In this document: positions 7,945 to 14,667 of the stretch, one piece after another
Layout of the letters: every line of letters begins with the position of its first letter
Numbering within the stretch: position 1 is the stretch's first letter
Assembly: GCA_030631415.1 (NCBI GenBank)
Contig: DAOVLE010000089.1
Location: forward strand, 1 to 18,827
Length of the DNA stretch: 18,827 bases
Source of the DNA: JAAEQG01 sp023133475
GTDB lineage: Bacteria; Planctomycetota; Phycisphaerae; UBA1845
Direction: 5' to 3'
Program-made: the position numbers and the translations under genes
Notes under the pieces: generated by a model
The model's input: only the letters and a program-made list of their open reading frames with translations
The model's database searches: none
What the model was told of the DNA's origin: nothing

Positions 7945-8087
7945 GTAGGGCGGGTTCCACCCGCCAAAGGTAGGGCTGGTTTCATCCGCCAAAGGTAGGG
8001 CTGGTTTCACCCGCCGCAGCCAGGAAGGCGGGTAAAACCCGCCCTACAATTGCTGTAGCCAAGAAGGCGGGTGGAACCCGCCCTACC
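7945..8087. repeat. Cluster of five REP-like hairpins (family 1)
   Basis: Three copies run in one orientation (7945-7965, 7970-7990 and 7995-8015) and two in the opposite (8024-8046 and 8063-8086). The second and third copies have GGCTGGT in place of GGCGGGT in one arm, and the second also a changed base in the other arm, breaking stem pairs; the two inverted copies have perfect stems with loops AAA and GGA. CAATTGC or a close form again follows the CCTAC end. Together with the terminator this fills most of the 324-base gap between the PEP-CTERM gene and ssnA. Confidence 0.88.
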
Positions 8088-8111
8088 GGGTCAACGGGAG
8101 AGAGCAATTGC

Positions 8112-8139
8112 TTGAGTTGCAACTTCCTTACTCTACAAT
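8112..8139 (+). promoter_or_regulatory. Candidate promoter of the amidohydrolase gene
   Basis: TTGAGT (8112-8117), a 16-base spacer and TACAAT (8134-8139). The predicted transcript starts near 8146, about 45 bases before ATG 8191. Confidence 0.45.
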
Positions 8140-8190
8140 ACTCTGTGTGCTCCGCGGCATGAAAAATCCGGGGCAGGAGACACAAGGCCA

Positions 8191-9525
8191 ATGAACACGA
8201 AAACACTAATCAGCAATGGAATCGTGGTGACCCTGGGAAACAACCCGCAGGTCATTGAAGACGGGGCGGTCCTGATCCGGGGCAACCTGATTGAGCAGGT
8301 CGGGCGCCGCGACGAGGTGTCGGCGGAGGGCTGTACGCGGATTGACGCCGGTGGTGGCGTCATCATGCCCGGGCTGATCAATGCCCACAACCACTTCTAC
8401 AGCACCTTCGCATGTGGGATCGCGTTAAAAGACGATCCGCCGGCCAACTTTGTCGAAATCCTCGAACGTCTGTGGTGGCGGCTGGATAAAGCCCTGACTC
8501 TGGAGGATGTTCGGTATAGTTCGCTGATCCCGCTGTGCCGGGGTTTGCGGGCCGGCACAACCACGGTGTTCGACCACCACGCTTCGCCGACCGCCATCCG
8601 CGGCAGCTTAGAGACCATCGCCAAGGCGGCGGGTGAAGTTGGCGTGCGCACCTGCCTGTGCTACGAGGTCTCCGACCGCGATGGGCCTGATACCATGCGC
8701 CGGGGCCTGGATGAAAACGTGACGTTCCTCAAAGCCCACCACGACAACGGGGAAGACACGATGTTGTCAGCCATGTTCGGGCTGCACGCCTCGATGACCC
8801 TGAGCGAAGAGACGCTGTTCCGGGCGTCGGAGCTGGGCAGGGAGTTGAACGCGGGCTTTCACATCCATACGGCTGAGTCCACTTTTGACCAGAAGGATTC
8901 CCTTGGCAAATACGGGGCGCGGGTGGTGCGGCGGTTGGCCGACGCGGACATGCTGGGCGACAAGACCATCTGTGCCCACTGCATCCACCTGGACGACGCC
9001 GAATTCGAGACTCTGCTTGATTCGGGCACGAATGTGGTGCACAACCCGCAATCGAACATGAACAACGCGGTGGGGGCGGCGGCGGTGTTGCGCATGTTGT
9101 CGATGGGCGTTCAGATCGGCCTGGGCACTGACGCGATGACCGCAAACATGTTTGACGAACTCCGCGTGGCTCACCTGCTACAGAAGCATGTCACTGCCGA
9201 TCCGCGGGCGGGCTTTGTGGAAGCCTGCCGAATGCTCTTCGAAAACAACCGCCGGATCGCATCGAAGTTCTTCACCAAGCCGATCGGCGTTTTGGAACCG
9301 GGCTGCCTGGCGGACGTCATCGTGGTCGGGTACACCCCAGCCACTCCATTGCATATGGACAATCTTTGGGGTCACATGATGTTCGGGGTGCCGACAGCCC
9401 CGGTTCGCTTGGCCATGGTCAACGGCCAACTTCGTATGCGGGACGGTGTGGTATTGGGCGTGGACGAGGAGGAGGTAGCAATTAAGTCGCGTGAACTCGC
9501 CCGGCGTATGTGGGAGCGCTGGTAG
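8191..9525 (+). CDS. ssnA: SsnA-like amidohydrolase (metal-dependent aminohydrolase)
   Basis: 444 residues, the usual length of SsnA and related chlorohydrolase/deaminase-type amidohydrolases. The metal-binding set is complete: H66 and H68 in 'INAHNHFYS', H224/H226 with E229 in 'FHIHTAES', H263 in 'CAHCIHLD', and D314 in 'GLGTDAM'. 'VVHNPQSNMNNAVG' (282-295) is characteristic of SsnA. The N- and C-terminal segments form the small beta domain of the superfamily. SsnA proteins are of unproven substrate and are often encoded beside selenium-dependent molybdenum hydroxylase genes; none are visible here. AGGAGA lies 10 bases upstream of the ATG. The gene is bounded by its own promoter and a REP-like hairpin, so it is probably monocistronic. 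Alternatives are guanine deaminase-like or TrzA/AtzA-like hydrolases; the family is more certain than the symbol. Confidence 0.82.
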   Translation: MNTKTLISNGIVVTLGNNPQVIEDGAVLIRGNLIEQVGRRDEVSAEGCTRIDAGGGVIMPGLINAHNHFYSTFACGIALKDDPPANFVEILERLWWRLDKALTLEDVRYSSLIPLCRGLRAGTTTVFDHHASPTAIRGSLETIAKAAGEVGVRTCLCYEVSDRDGPDTMRRGLDENVTFLKAHHDNGEDTMLSAMFGLHASMTLSEETLFRASELGRELNAGFHIHTAESTFDQKDSLGKYGARVVRRLADADMLGDKTICAHCIHLDDAEFETLLDSGTNVVHNPQSNMNNAVGAAAVLRMLSMGVQIGLGTDAMTANMFDELRVAHLLQKHVTADPRAGFVEACRMLFENNRRIASKFFTKPIGVLEPGCLADVIVVGYTPATPLHMDNLWGHMMFGVPTAPVRLAMVNGQLRMRDGVVLGVDEEEVAIKSRELARRMWERW

Positions 9526-9531
9526 AAATCA

Positions 9532-9555
9532 GTAGGGCGGGTTCCACCCGCCTTC
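9532..9555. repeat. REP-like hairpin family 1, directly after ssnA
   Basis: GTAG followed by the stem GGCGGGT/ACCCGCC (loop TCC) and TTC. It begins 7 bases after the ssnA stop. It could help end transcription, although no strong T-run follows. Confidence 0.8.
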
Positions 9556-9644
9556 CCCGCTTCATTTAGTCTACCTCCTCCCCCCTCATCGAACCGGGCG
9601 TGCGGATTTTCTTTCTTGCGCTTCGGGGGCGGATTGGATTGGTT

Positions 9645-9673
9645 TTGCAACCCGGCGTATTCAGGCGTATGAT
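9645..9673 (+). promoter_or_regulatory. Strong sigma70-like promoter of the carbamoyltransferase operon
   Basis: TTGCAA (9645-9650), a 17-base spacer and TATGAT (9668-9673). A normal start site at about 9679-9681 is only 2-4 bases ahead of the ATG at 9683, and no Shine-Dalgarno precedes that ATG. The transcript may therefore be leaderless. Confidence 0.55.
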
Positions 9674-9682
9674 GCCGGTATT

Positions 9683-10135
9683 ATGCAAGCGGTCAACCGC
9701 AATCCGAGTGCTTCTGAATTGCGCACATTCGGGCTGGTCATACTGGTCGGCCTGCTGGTTATCGGTGCATTGCTGTGGGGTGCGGATTGGCATAAGTTTC
9801 GCGGTGATCAGCCGTTAGCCCAGTGGGCGGGATCGACGCTGCAATGGTTGGCGGTGGCTCTGTGGATCGTCGGCCTGCCGGCAGGGATCATCTCCATGGC
9901 GTCGCGGCCCGCCGGGCGCTTGATCTATATCGCGTGGATGACCGTCGCCTCTTACATGGGGGCAGTGATGACGTTTGTGCTATTGTCGGTTTTGTTCTTC
10001 GTGTTCTTGCCAGTCTTCTCGCTGATACGCCTGGGGGACCCGCTACGCCGAAAACTGCTCAAAGCCGACGAGAGCTACTGGGAGGATCACCGGCACCACG
10101 AAAGCACTCTGGAACGAACGATCCGACCGTTTTAG
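9683..10135 (+). CDS. SxtJ-family membrane protein
   Basis: 150 residues with three hydrophobic segments, about 15-33, 52-71 and 90-116. They are followed by 'IRLGDPLRRKLLKADESYW' (115-133); this Asp-Pro-Leu-Arg stretch with a downstream SYW is the hallmark of the SxtJ family. The acidic, His-rich tail should be cytoplasmic. SxtJ is named from saxitoxin clusters, where it neighbours the carbamoyltransferase SxtI; its biochemical role is unknown. Here it is the first gene ahead of a carbamoyltransferase and a DUF5989 gene on the same strand, as expected for a membrane partner of the enzyme. The start at 9683 lacks a Shine-Dalgarno and may be leaderless. A 187-base gap full of hairpin repeats separates it from the next gene. 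Confidence 0.8.
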   Translation: MQAVNRNPSASELRTFGLVILVGLLVIGALLWGADWHKFRGDQPLAQWAGSTLQWLAVALWIVGLPAGIISMASRPAGRLIYIAWMTVASYMGAVMTFVLLSVLFFVFLPVFSLIRLGDPLRRKLLKADESYWEDHRHHESTLERTIRPF

Positions 10136-10152
10136 CCTGGGGCATTCAGGCT

Positions 10153-10270
10153 GGGTGGCCCATGGCTTTAGCCGTGGGGGACGCAAATCCAAACGCCCAG
10201 ACCGCTATGGGGTCCGGCGGTGTTCGGATGAACCATTCGTGTCCCCCACCGCTAAAGCGATGGGCCACCC
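10153..10270. repeat. Inverted pair of REP-like elements, family 3
   Basis: Two 30-base arms (10153-10182 and 10241-10270) are reverse complements with two mismatches. Each arm contains a CCCATGGCT/AGCCGTGGG-like hairpin around a short T-rich loop. They are 58 bases apart. The right arm runs straight into CCGCCAGAGGCGG and a family 1 hairpin. This fills the gap between the SxtJ-like gene and the carbamoyltransferase gene. Confidence 0.88.
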
Positions 10271-10280
10271 GCCAGAGGCG

Positions 10281-10304
10281 GAAGGCGGGTAGAACCCGCC
10301 CTAC
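10281..10304. repeat. REP-like hairpin family 1, ahead of the carbamoyltransferase
   Basis: Stem GGCGGGT/ACCCGCC with loop AGA, flanked by GAA and CCTACAAC. It ends 18 bases before the GTG start and could affect translation of the downstream gene by folding near its start region. Confidence 0.82.
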
Positions 10305-10322
10305 AACTAGGAACTATGAAAC

Positions 10323-12194
10323 GTGTACGTCCTGGGAATCTCATGCTACTACCATGACGCCGGAGCCGCACTGGTCAATGACGGCCAACTGGTGGCGGCT
10401 GCGGAGGAGGAACGCTTCAACCGCCAAAAACACTACAGCGACTTCCCCACCCAGGCGATCCGGTACTGCCTGGACGAAGCCGGCATCACCATCGACGAGG
10501 TGGACTACATCGGGTTCTACGAGAAGCCGCTGGTCAAGTTCTCGCGGATTCTGGAGACGACGTTGGCCTCTTGGCCTATGAGCTACTGGAGTTGGGTCAA
10601 GAGTATGCCCATCTGGCTTGTGACCAAGCTGCGCATCGGGCGCACCATCCAGAAGGAACTCGGCACCGACAAGGACATCTATTATTGTCAACATCATCTG
10701 GCCCACGCCGCCAGTGCGTTTCTGGTTTCCGAGTTTGAGGAGGCGGCGATTATCACCGCAGACGGTGTCGGCGAGTGGGCCACGACGGCGTGGGGAGTGG
10801 GCAAGGGCACCGAGATTCGCTTTGAAAAGGAGATTCGGTTCCCGCATTCGGTAGGCCTGCTGTTCAGCGCCATCACCGCCTACCTGGGCTTTCGGGTAAA
10901 CGATGCCGAGTGGAAGGTGATGGGCCTGGCACCCTACGGCCGGCCGAAGTACGTGGACAAGTTCCGCGAGGTGGTGGACATCCGCGACGACGGCAGCTTC
11001 CGGTTGAACATGAAATACTTCGCCCACGGCTACTCGACGCAGCGGATTTTCAACCGCCGGTGGGAGCGGCTTTTCGGCCGACCGCAACGGCCGACCGAGA
11101 GCGAAATCGACGATTTCCACCGCGACATCGCCCACTCAGGCCAGAAAATCATCGAGGAGATCATGGTGAAGATGGCTTCGCACGTCCATCGGGTGACGGG
11201 GATGGGCAATCTGTGCGTGGGCGGCGGTGTGGGGCTTAACTGTGTGGCCAACTGGCGGATGCTGGAGGAATCGGGTTTTAAGAAAATCTTCATTCAGCCG
11301 GCAGCGGGTGATTCGGGCGGGGCATTGGGCACCGCCTTCTACCTGTACAATTCGGTGCTGAAGAACCCGCGAACCTTCGTGATGAGGCACGTCTATTGGG
11401 GGCCGTCCTTCACCGATGAACAAATTCAGGCGGCTCTGTCGAGGAACAACATCGCTTCCCAGCACTATGACCGGGAGGAAGACCTGCTGGCGGAGACGGC
11501 GAAGCTGATCGACGAAGGCAAGGTGGTGGGCTGGTTCCAGGGTCGTTTGGAATTTGGCCCTCGGGCGTTGGGTTCGCGATCTTTGGTGGCAGACGCCCGC
11601 AATCCCAGGATGAAGGACATCATCAACGCCAAGGTGAAGTTCCGCGAAGCCTTTCGCCCGTTCGCCCCCAGCGTGCTCAAGGAGCGTGCCCACGAGTGCT
11701 TCGAGATGCCCGAGGGGATGGATGCCCCGTTCATGCTTCTGGTGCCCAAGGTCCGCCGCGAGATGCACTCGGTGCTGCCGGCCATCACCCACCAGGACGG
11801 CACCGGCAGAGTGCAGACGGTGACCGAACAGGATAACGGGCGCTACTATCGCCTGATCAAGACTTTTGCCGATAGGACCGGTATCCCGATGGTGGTGAAC
11901 ACGTCGTTCAACGTGCGAGGCGAGCCGATCGTGTGCACACCGCAGGATGCGATCAACACCTTCGTCAACACCGGGATCGACGTGGTGGTGATGGGCAACC
12001 ATCTGGTCCGCGAGAAGCCCGGCAAGGTGGATTACGAATCCGGAATGAAACGCAGCATTGCGCTGGAGAGTGGTTCGTTGATAAATAGTAGGGTGGGTGG
12101 AACCTCGCGGAGCGAGGTGGAACCCACCGCGCCAATTGCTGGGTTCCACCTCTCTCCGCGAGGTTCCACCCACCCTACGGAGTCGAGTTCCTAA
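10323..12194 (+). CDS. NodU/CmcH-family carbamoyltransferase (SxtI-like)
   Basis: 623 residues. These enzymes transfer a carbamoyl group from carbamoyl phosphate, via carbamoyl-AMP, to a hydroxyl of a small molecule. The N-terminal TsaD-like ATPase domain begins MYVLGISCYYHDAGAALV and carries the metal-site motif QHHLAHAASAF (H124, H125, H128) and 'ITADGVGEW'. The YrdC-like C-terminal domain has 'FGPRALGSRSLVADAR' (411-426), 'FRPFAPSVL' and 'VNTSFNVRGEPIV' (525-537). The start is GTG 10323; the nearby ATG 10316 is out of frame. AGGA lies about 10 bases upstream. The natural protein probably ends near residue 588: residues 589-619 are encoded by an inverted pair of REP-like repeats. The stop TAA overlaps the ATG of the next gene. 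Operon context with SxtJ and DUF5989 proteins supports a membrane-associated complex. Substrate unknown. Confidence 0.93.
   Translation: MYVLGISCYYHDAGAALVNDGQLVAAAEEERFNRQKHYSDFPTQAIRYCLDEAGITIDEVDYIGFYEKPLVKFSRILETTLASWPMSYWSWVKSMPIWLVTKLRIGRTIQKELGTDKDIYYCQHHLAHAASAFLVSEFEEAAIITADGVGEWATTAWGVGKGTEIRFEKEIRFPHSVGLLFSAITAYLGFRVNDAEWKVMGLAPYGRPKYVDKFREVVDIRDDGSFRLNMKYFAHGYSTQRIFNRRWERLFGRPQRPTESEIDDFHRDIAHSGQKIIEEIMVKMASHVHRVTGMGNLCVGGGVGLNCVANWRMLEESGFKKIFIQPAAGDSGGALGTAFYLYNSVLKNPRTFVMRHVYWGPSFTDEQIQAALSRNNIASQHYDREEDLLAETAKLIDEGKVVGWFQGRLEFGPRALGSRSLVADARNPRMKDIINAKVKFREAFRPFAPSVLKERAHECFEMPEGMDAPFMLLVPKVRREMHSVLPAITHQDGTGRVQTVTEQDNGRYYRLIKTFADRTGIPMVVNTSFNVRGEPIVCTPQDAINTFVNTGIDVVVMGNHLVREKPGKVDYESGMKRSIALESGSLINSRVGGTSRSEVEPTAPIAGFHLSPRGSTHPTESSS
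12088..12178. repeat. Inverted pair of compound REP-like hairpins (family 2) inside the carbamoyltransferase 3' end
   Basis: The left copy (12088-12128) is GTAG plus 7-base blocks GGTGGGT, ACCTCGC, GCGAGGT and ACCCACC, each separated by GGA. The right copy (12141-12178) is inverted and truncated, with one changed base in an inner arm. Between them is a CAATTGC-containing spacer like the flank of family 1. The pair is translated as the last 31 or so residues of the carbamoyltransferase. Confidence 0.88.
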
Positions 12195-12352
12195 TGGCTA
12201 GTCAATCTCTCGTCAAAGAGTTTTTCGCGTTCATCAAGCACGAGAAGAAATGGTGGATGATTCCGCTGGTTGCGGTGCTGTTGATCGTTGGTGCGTTGAT
12301 TGTGTTTGCCGGCTCATCTCCGCTGGCGCCGTTTGTCTACCCGCTGTTTTGA
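12194..12352 (+). CDS. DUF5989-family small membrane protein (SxtK-like)
   Basis: 52 residues starting MASQSLVKEFFAFIKHEKKW. The first 21 residues are polar and basic, with the K-E-F-F-x-F-I-K and K-K-W-W pattern typical of DUF5989; one transmembrane helix follows (about 23-39), then a short Pro-rich tail ending FVYPLF. The ATG overlaps the stop of the carbamoyltransferase (TAATG), so translation is probably coupled. DUF5989 genes regularly accompany carbamoyltransferase and SxtJ genes, matching sxtK in saxitoxin clusters. The function is unknown; it may anchor the enzyme to the membrane. Only 18 bases separate it from metF. Confidence 0.85.
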   Translation: MASQSLVKEFFAFIKHEKKWWMIPLVAVLLIVGALIVFAGSSPLAPFVYPLF

Positions 12353-12370
12353 CGCGGGGATAGGGCAGAT

Positions 12371-13261
12371 ATGAGGATCATCGAGGAAATCTGGGATCGG
12401 TCACCGACTTTGTCATTCGAGTTCTTTCCGCCCAAGAGCGACATAGGTTTTTGGGATCTGTACCGGACCATCGAGTCACTTAAGCCCTTGCAGCCGAGTT
12501 ACGTATCGGTCACCTACGGTGCCGGTGGCAGCACGCGCAAGAAAACCCTCGAGCTGGTGACGCGGATCAAGCGTGACAGCGATATCGAACCGCTGGTGCA
12601 CCTGACCTGCGTGGAACATACGCGAGGTGAAATCGCCGAGATCGTCGATGATTTGAAGAGCAATCGCATCGAGAACATCCTTTGCCTGCGTGGCGACCCT
12701 CCGGCGGGGTCGTCGGGGTTTGAAGCGACGGCTGACGGGTTCGCCCATGCCGACGACTTGGTCAGCTTCGTTCGCCGGCGTCATCCCGGGTTGTGCCTTG
12801 GGGCTGCTTGCCATCCCGAGACTCATCCCGAAGCCGCCGGCCCCGAGGCGGACCTCGATAATCTCAAGCACAAGGTGGACAGCGGGGTCGATTTCCTGAT
12901 TACGCAGTTGTTTTTCGACAATGCCGACTTCTACCGGTTTCGTGACCGATGTGCCGGCTCGGGCGTGTTTGTCCCCATCATCGCCGGGATCATGCCGATC
13001 CTGAGTGTCGGGCAGATCAAACGCTTCACCGAGATGTGCGGGGCCGCTATCCCGCCGAACTATTTAAGCAAGATCGAGGCGGTCGAGGATGACCCGGACG
13101 CCGTCCGCCACCTCGGCGTGCTCCACGCCACCGAGCAGTGCCTGGACCTGATCGAGAACGGTGTGGCAGGGCTGCACTTCTACACTTTGAACCGTTCCAC
13201 CGCCACCCGAGCGATTTTCCAGGAGATTCGCTCGAGTCTGGCAGTCAAATCCGGACGATAG
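12371..13261 (+). CDS. metF: Methylenetetrahydrofolate reductase
   Basis: 296 residues, full length for bacterial MetF, an FAD enzyme of the TIM-barrel type that reduces methylene-THF to methyl-THF for methionine synthesis. Visible motifs are 'LSFEFFPPKS' with the catalytic Glu (E17), 'VTYGAGGS' (47-54), 'LRGDPP' with the flavin-contacting Asp (D109), 'AACHPETHPEA', 'ITQLFFD' with Q179 at the folate site, and 'LHFYTLNR' (268-275). AGGG lies 5 bases before the ATG. The gene follows the DUF5989 gene by 18 bases and is probably read from the same transcript, an unexpected partner for a carbamoylation module. Its last 17 bases overlap the end of convergent mnmA, so there is no room for a terminator between them. 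Confidence 0.95.
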   Translation: MRIIEEIWDRSPTLSFEFFPPKSDIGFWDLYRTIESLKPLQPSYVSVTYGAGGSTRKKTLELVTRIKRDSDIEPLVHLTCVEHTRGEIAEIVDDLKSNRIENILCLRGDPPAGSSGFEATADGFAHADDLVSFVRRRHPGLCLGAACHPETHPEAAGPEADLDNLKHKVDSGVDFLITQLFFDNADFYRFRDRCAGSGVFVPIIAGIMPILSVGQIKRFTEMCGAAIPPNYLSKIEAVEDDPDAVRHLGVLHATEQCLDLIENGVAGLHFYTLNRSTATRAIFQEIRSSLAVKSGR

Positions 13262-14426
13262 CCCGCCCTACCTGGATCCATCCCCCCCCTACAACGACAT
13301 CCCCGTCGTACAGCACACACGCCTGTCCGGGGGTAATCGCCGGTTGCGGCTCGTCGAACTCGACCTGCACGCGGGCGTGGTCCAGGAACGTTGCGGTGGC
13401 TGGTGCGGCTTTGTGCAGGTAACGAATCTTGGCCTGCACTCGAAACGGTTTGTGGGGGGCATCGACCAACAGCTTGACCTTCTCGGCGATGAGCGATTTT
13501 TGCAGCAGTGCCTGGCGTTCGCCCAGGACCACGGTGTTGGTTTCCACATCGAGGCGGATGACGTAAACAGGGCGCCCCGTAGCAATTCCCAGCCCGCGAC
13601 GTTGCCCGATGGTATAGCGTGGTAACCCGTTATGGCGCCCCAGCAGGTTGCCTTCGGTATCGACTACGTCGCCGGGCACGAAGCTCTCAGGCCGACGCCG
13701 GCGAACCAGCCGGGCATAGTCCTGATCCGGCACGAAACAGATTTCCACCGACCCGGGCTTGTCGTGCACCGGAAGACCCCGATCAAGGGCAGCTTGGCGG
13801 ACCTGTTCTTTGGTCATCTCGCCCAGGGGAAACCGTACGCGAGGCAGAACTGCCCGGTCAATGCCGAACAGAACATAGGACTGGTCCTTGCCGTCGTCGA
13901 CGGCTTTCATCAGGACCGGTTGGCCGCCCCGCTGACCTACGCGGGCGTAGTGCCCGGTGGCGACGTAGTCCGCCCCGATCGCGTTGGCGTAGTCCGGCAG
14001 CTTGCCGAACTTGATCCGCTCGTTGCACATCACGCAAGGGTTAGGGGTTCGGCCGCGGCTGTATTCGGCGGTGAAGTAGTCGATGATCCGCTCGAAGTCG
14101 TCCTTGAAGTCGAGGGCGTAAAACGGGATGGACAACCTACCTGCGATCAGCCGTGCGTCGTCGGCATCGGCAGTGCCGCAGCATCCTTGACGGATGCGTT
14201 CGCCCTCGCCGGTCGAACAGGAATCGTCTTTGACCGGTGCCTCGACGCCCACGCGCATATACAGCCCGATCACCTCATAACCCTGCTCGACCAGCAGCGC
14301 GGCAGCCACACTCGAGTCCACTCCGCCGCTCATGGCGACGAGCACTTTCTTCCGGCCGGCTGACGTCACCGTTTCGGCTCTCGATACGTTCCACGGGATA
14401 AAGGCCTGTCCAGGCATCAGGATCAT
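13245..14426 (-). CDS. mnmA: tRNA-specific 2-thiouridylase MnmA
   Basis: 393 residues. MnmA adenylates U34 of Glu, Gln and Lys tRNAs and inserts sulfur. The PP-loop 'SGGVDSS' is at 33-39. The catalytic cysteines are C131 in 'TPNPCVMCNERIKF' and C230 in 'GSVEICFVPDQDY'. 'GHYAR' (158-162), 'KDQSYVLF' (180-187) and 'YTIGQRRGLGI' complete the family signature. The first 25 or so residues precede the usual core start, so an internal start (for example GTG at residue 20) is possible; no clear Shine-Dalgarno lies ahead of ATG 14426. The family normally ends near 'GGGWI'; the extra 9 residues overlap a half copy of the GTAGGGCGGG repeat at 13262-13271. Convergent with metF, overlapping it by 17 bases. 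Confidence 0.95.
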   Translation of the reverse strand: MILMPGQAFIPWNVSRAETVTSAGRKKVLVAMSGGVDSSVAAALLVEQGYEVIGLYMRVGVEAPVKDDSCSTGEGERIRQGCCGTADADDARLIAGRLSIPFYALDFKDDFERIIDYFTAEYSRGRTPNPCVMCNERIKFGKLPDYANAIGADYVATGHYARVGQRGGQPVLMKAVDDGKDQSYVLFGIDRAVLPRVRFPLGEMTKEQVRQAALDRGLPVHDKPGSVEICFVPDQDYARLVRRRRPESFVPGDVVDTEGNLLGRHNGLPRYTIGQRRGLGIATGRPVYVIRLDVETNTVVLGERQALLQKSLIAEKVKLLVDAPHKPFRVQAKIRYLHKAAPATATFLDHARVQVEFDEPQPAITPGQACVLYDGDVVVGGGWIQVGRAIVRI

Positions 14427-14463
14427 CGATTAAGGGCTGGAAGTCAACCGGGTAAGCATCAAC

Positions 14464-14504
14464 GTAGGGTGGGTGGAACCTCGCGGAGCGAGGTGGAACC
14501 CACC
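14464..14504. repeat. Compound REP-like hairpin family 2, single copy
   Basis: GTAG then GGTGGGT, ACCTCGC, GCGAGGT and ACCCACC, each block separated by GGA. This forms two perfect 7-bp stems separated by a GGA/GGA internal loop and closed by a GGA loop. It matches the copy at 12088 exactly over the whole unit. It lies just upstream of mnmA on the other side of its start. Confidence 0.88.
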
Positions 14505-14531
14505 ATTTGGTTCCCGGCCCGGATATTTCAC

Positions 14532-14558
14532 CGCGGAGCACGCAGAGACCGCAGAGAA
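14532..14558. repeat. Nonamer triplet repeat (CGCRGAGNN)
   Basis: Three imperfect 9-base units: CGCGGAGCA, CGCAGAGAC and CGCAGAGAA. Similar dispersed short repeats occur in many environmental genomes; no function is evident. Confidence 0.6.
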
Positions 14559-14600
14559 TTGAGAGGTAGGGAGTTACCGCAATTAGCATTGAACAGACAA

Positions 14601-14667
14601 TGTGAAAAATGCGGGCTAGGAACCAGGTTGGCGGCATGACGACTGCGATGTGAGAAATGCAGGTTAG
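14601..14667. repeat. Imperfect direct repeat, 19-base units
   Basis: TGTGAAAAATGCGGGCTAG (14601-14619) and TGTGAGAAATGCAGGTTAG (14649-14667) differ at three positions. The second covers the stop codon of the membrane coiled-coil gene. Confidence 0.65.

Noticed and set aside
7945..8087. A possible short CRISPR array, because similar units recur in series.
   Set aside because: Units are palindromic with 4-base or irregular spacing and mixed orientation; there are no 30-40 base unique spacers and no cas genes.
10341..12173. Two long minus-strand frames (264 and 345 codons).
   Set aside because: Both are shadows of the carbamoyltransferase, whose family motifs are intact on the plus strand.
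13632..14363. A 243-codon plus-strand frame.
   Set aside because: It is antisense to mnmA, which carries all catalytic motifs.
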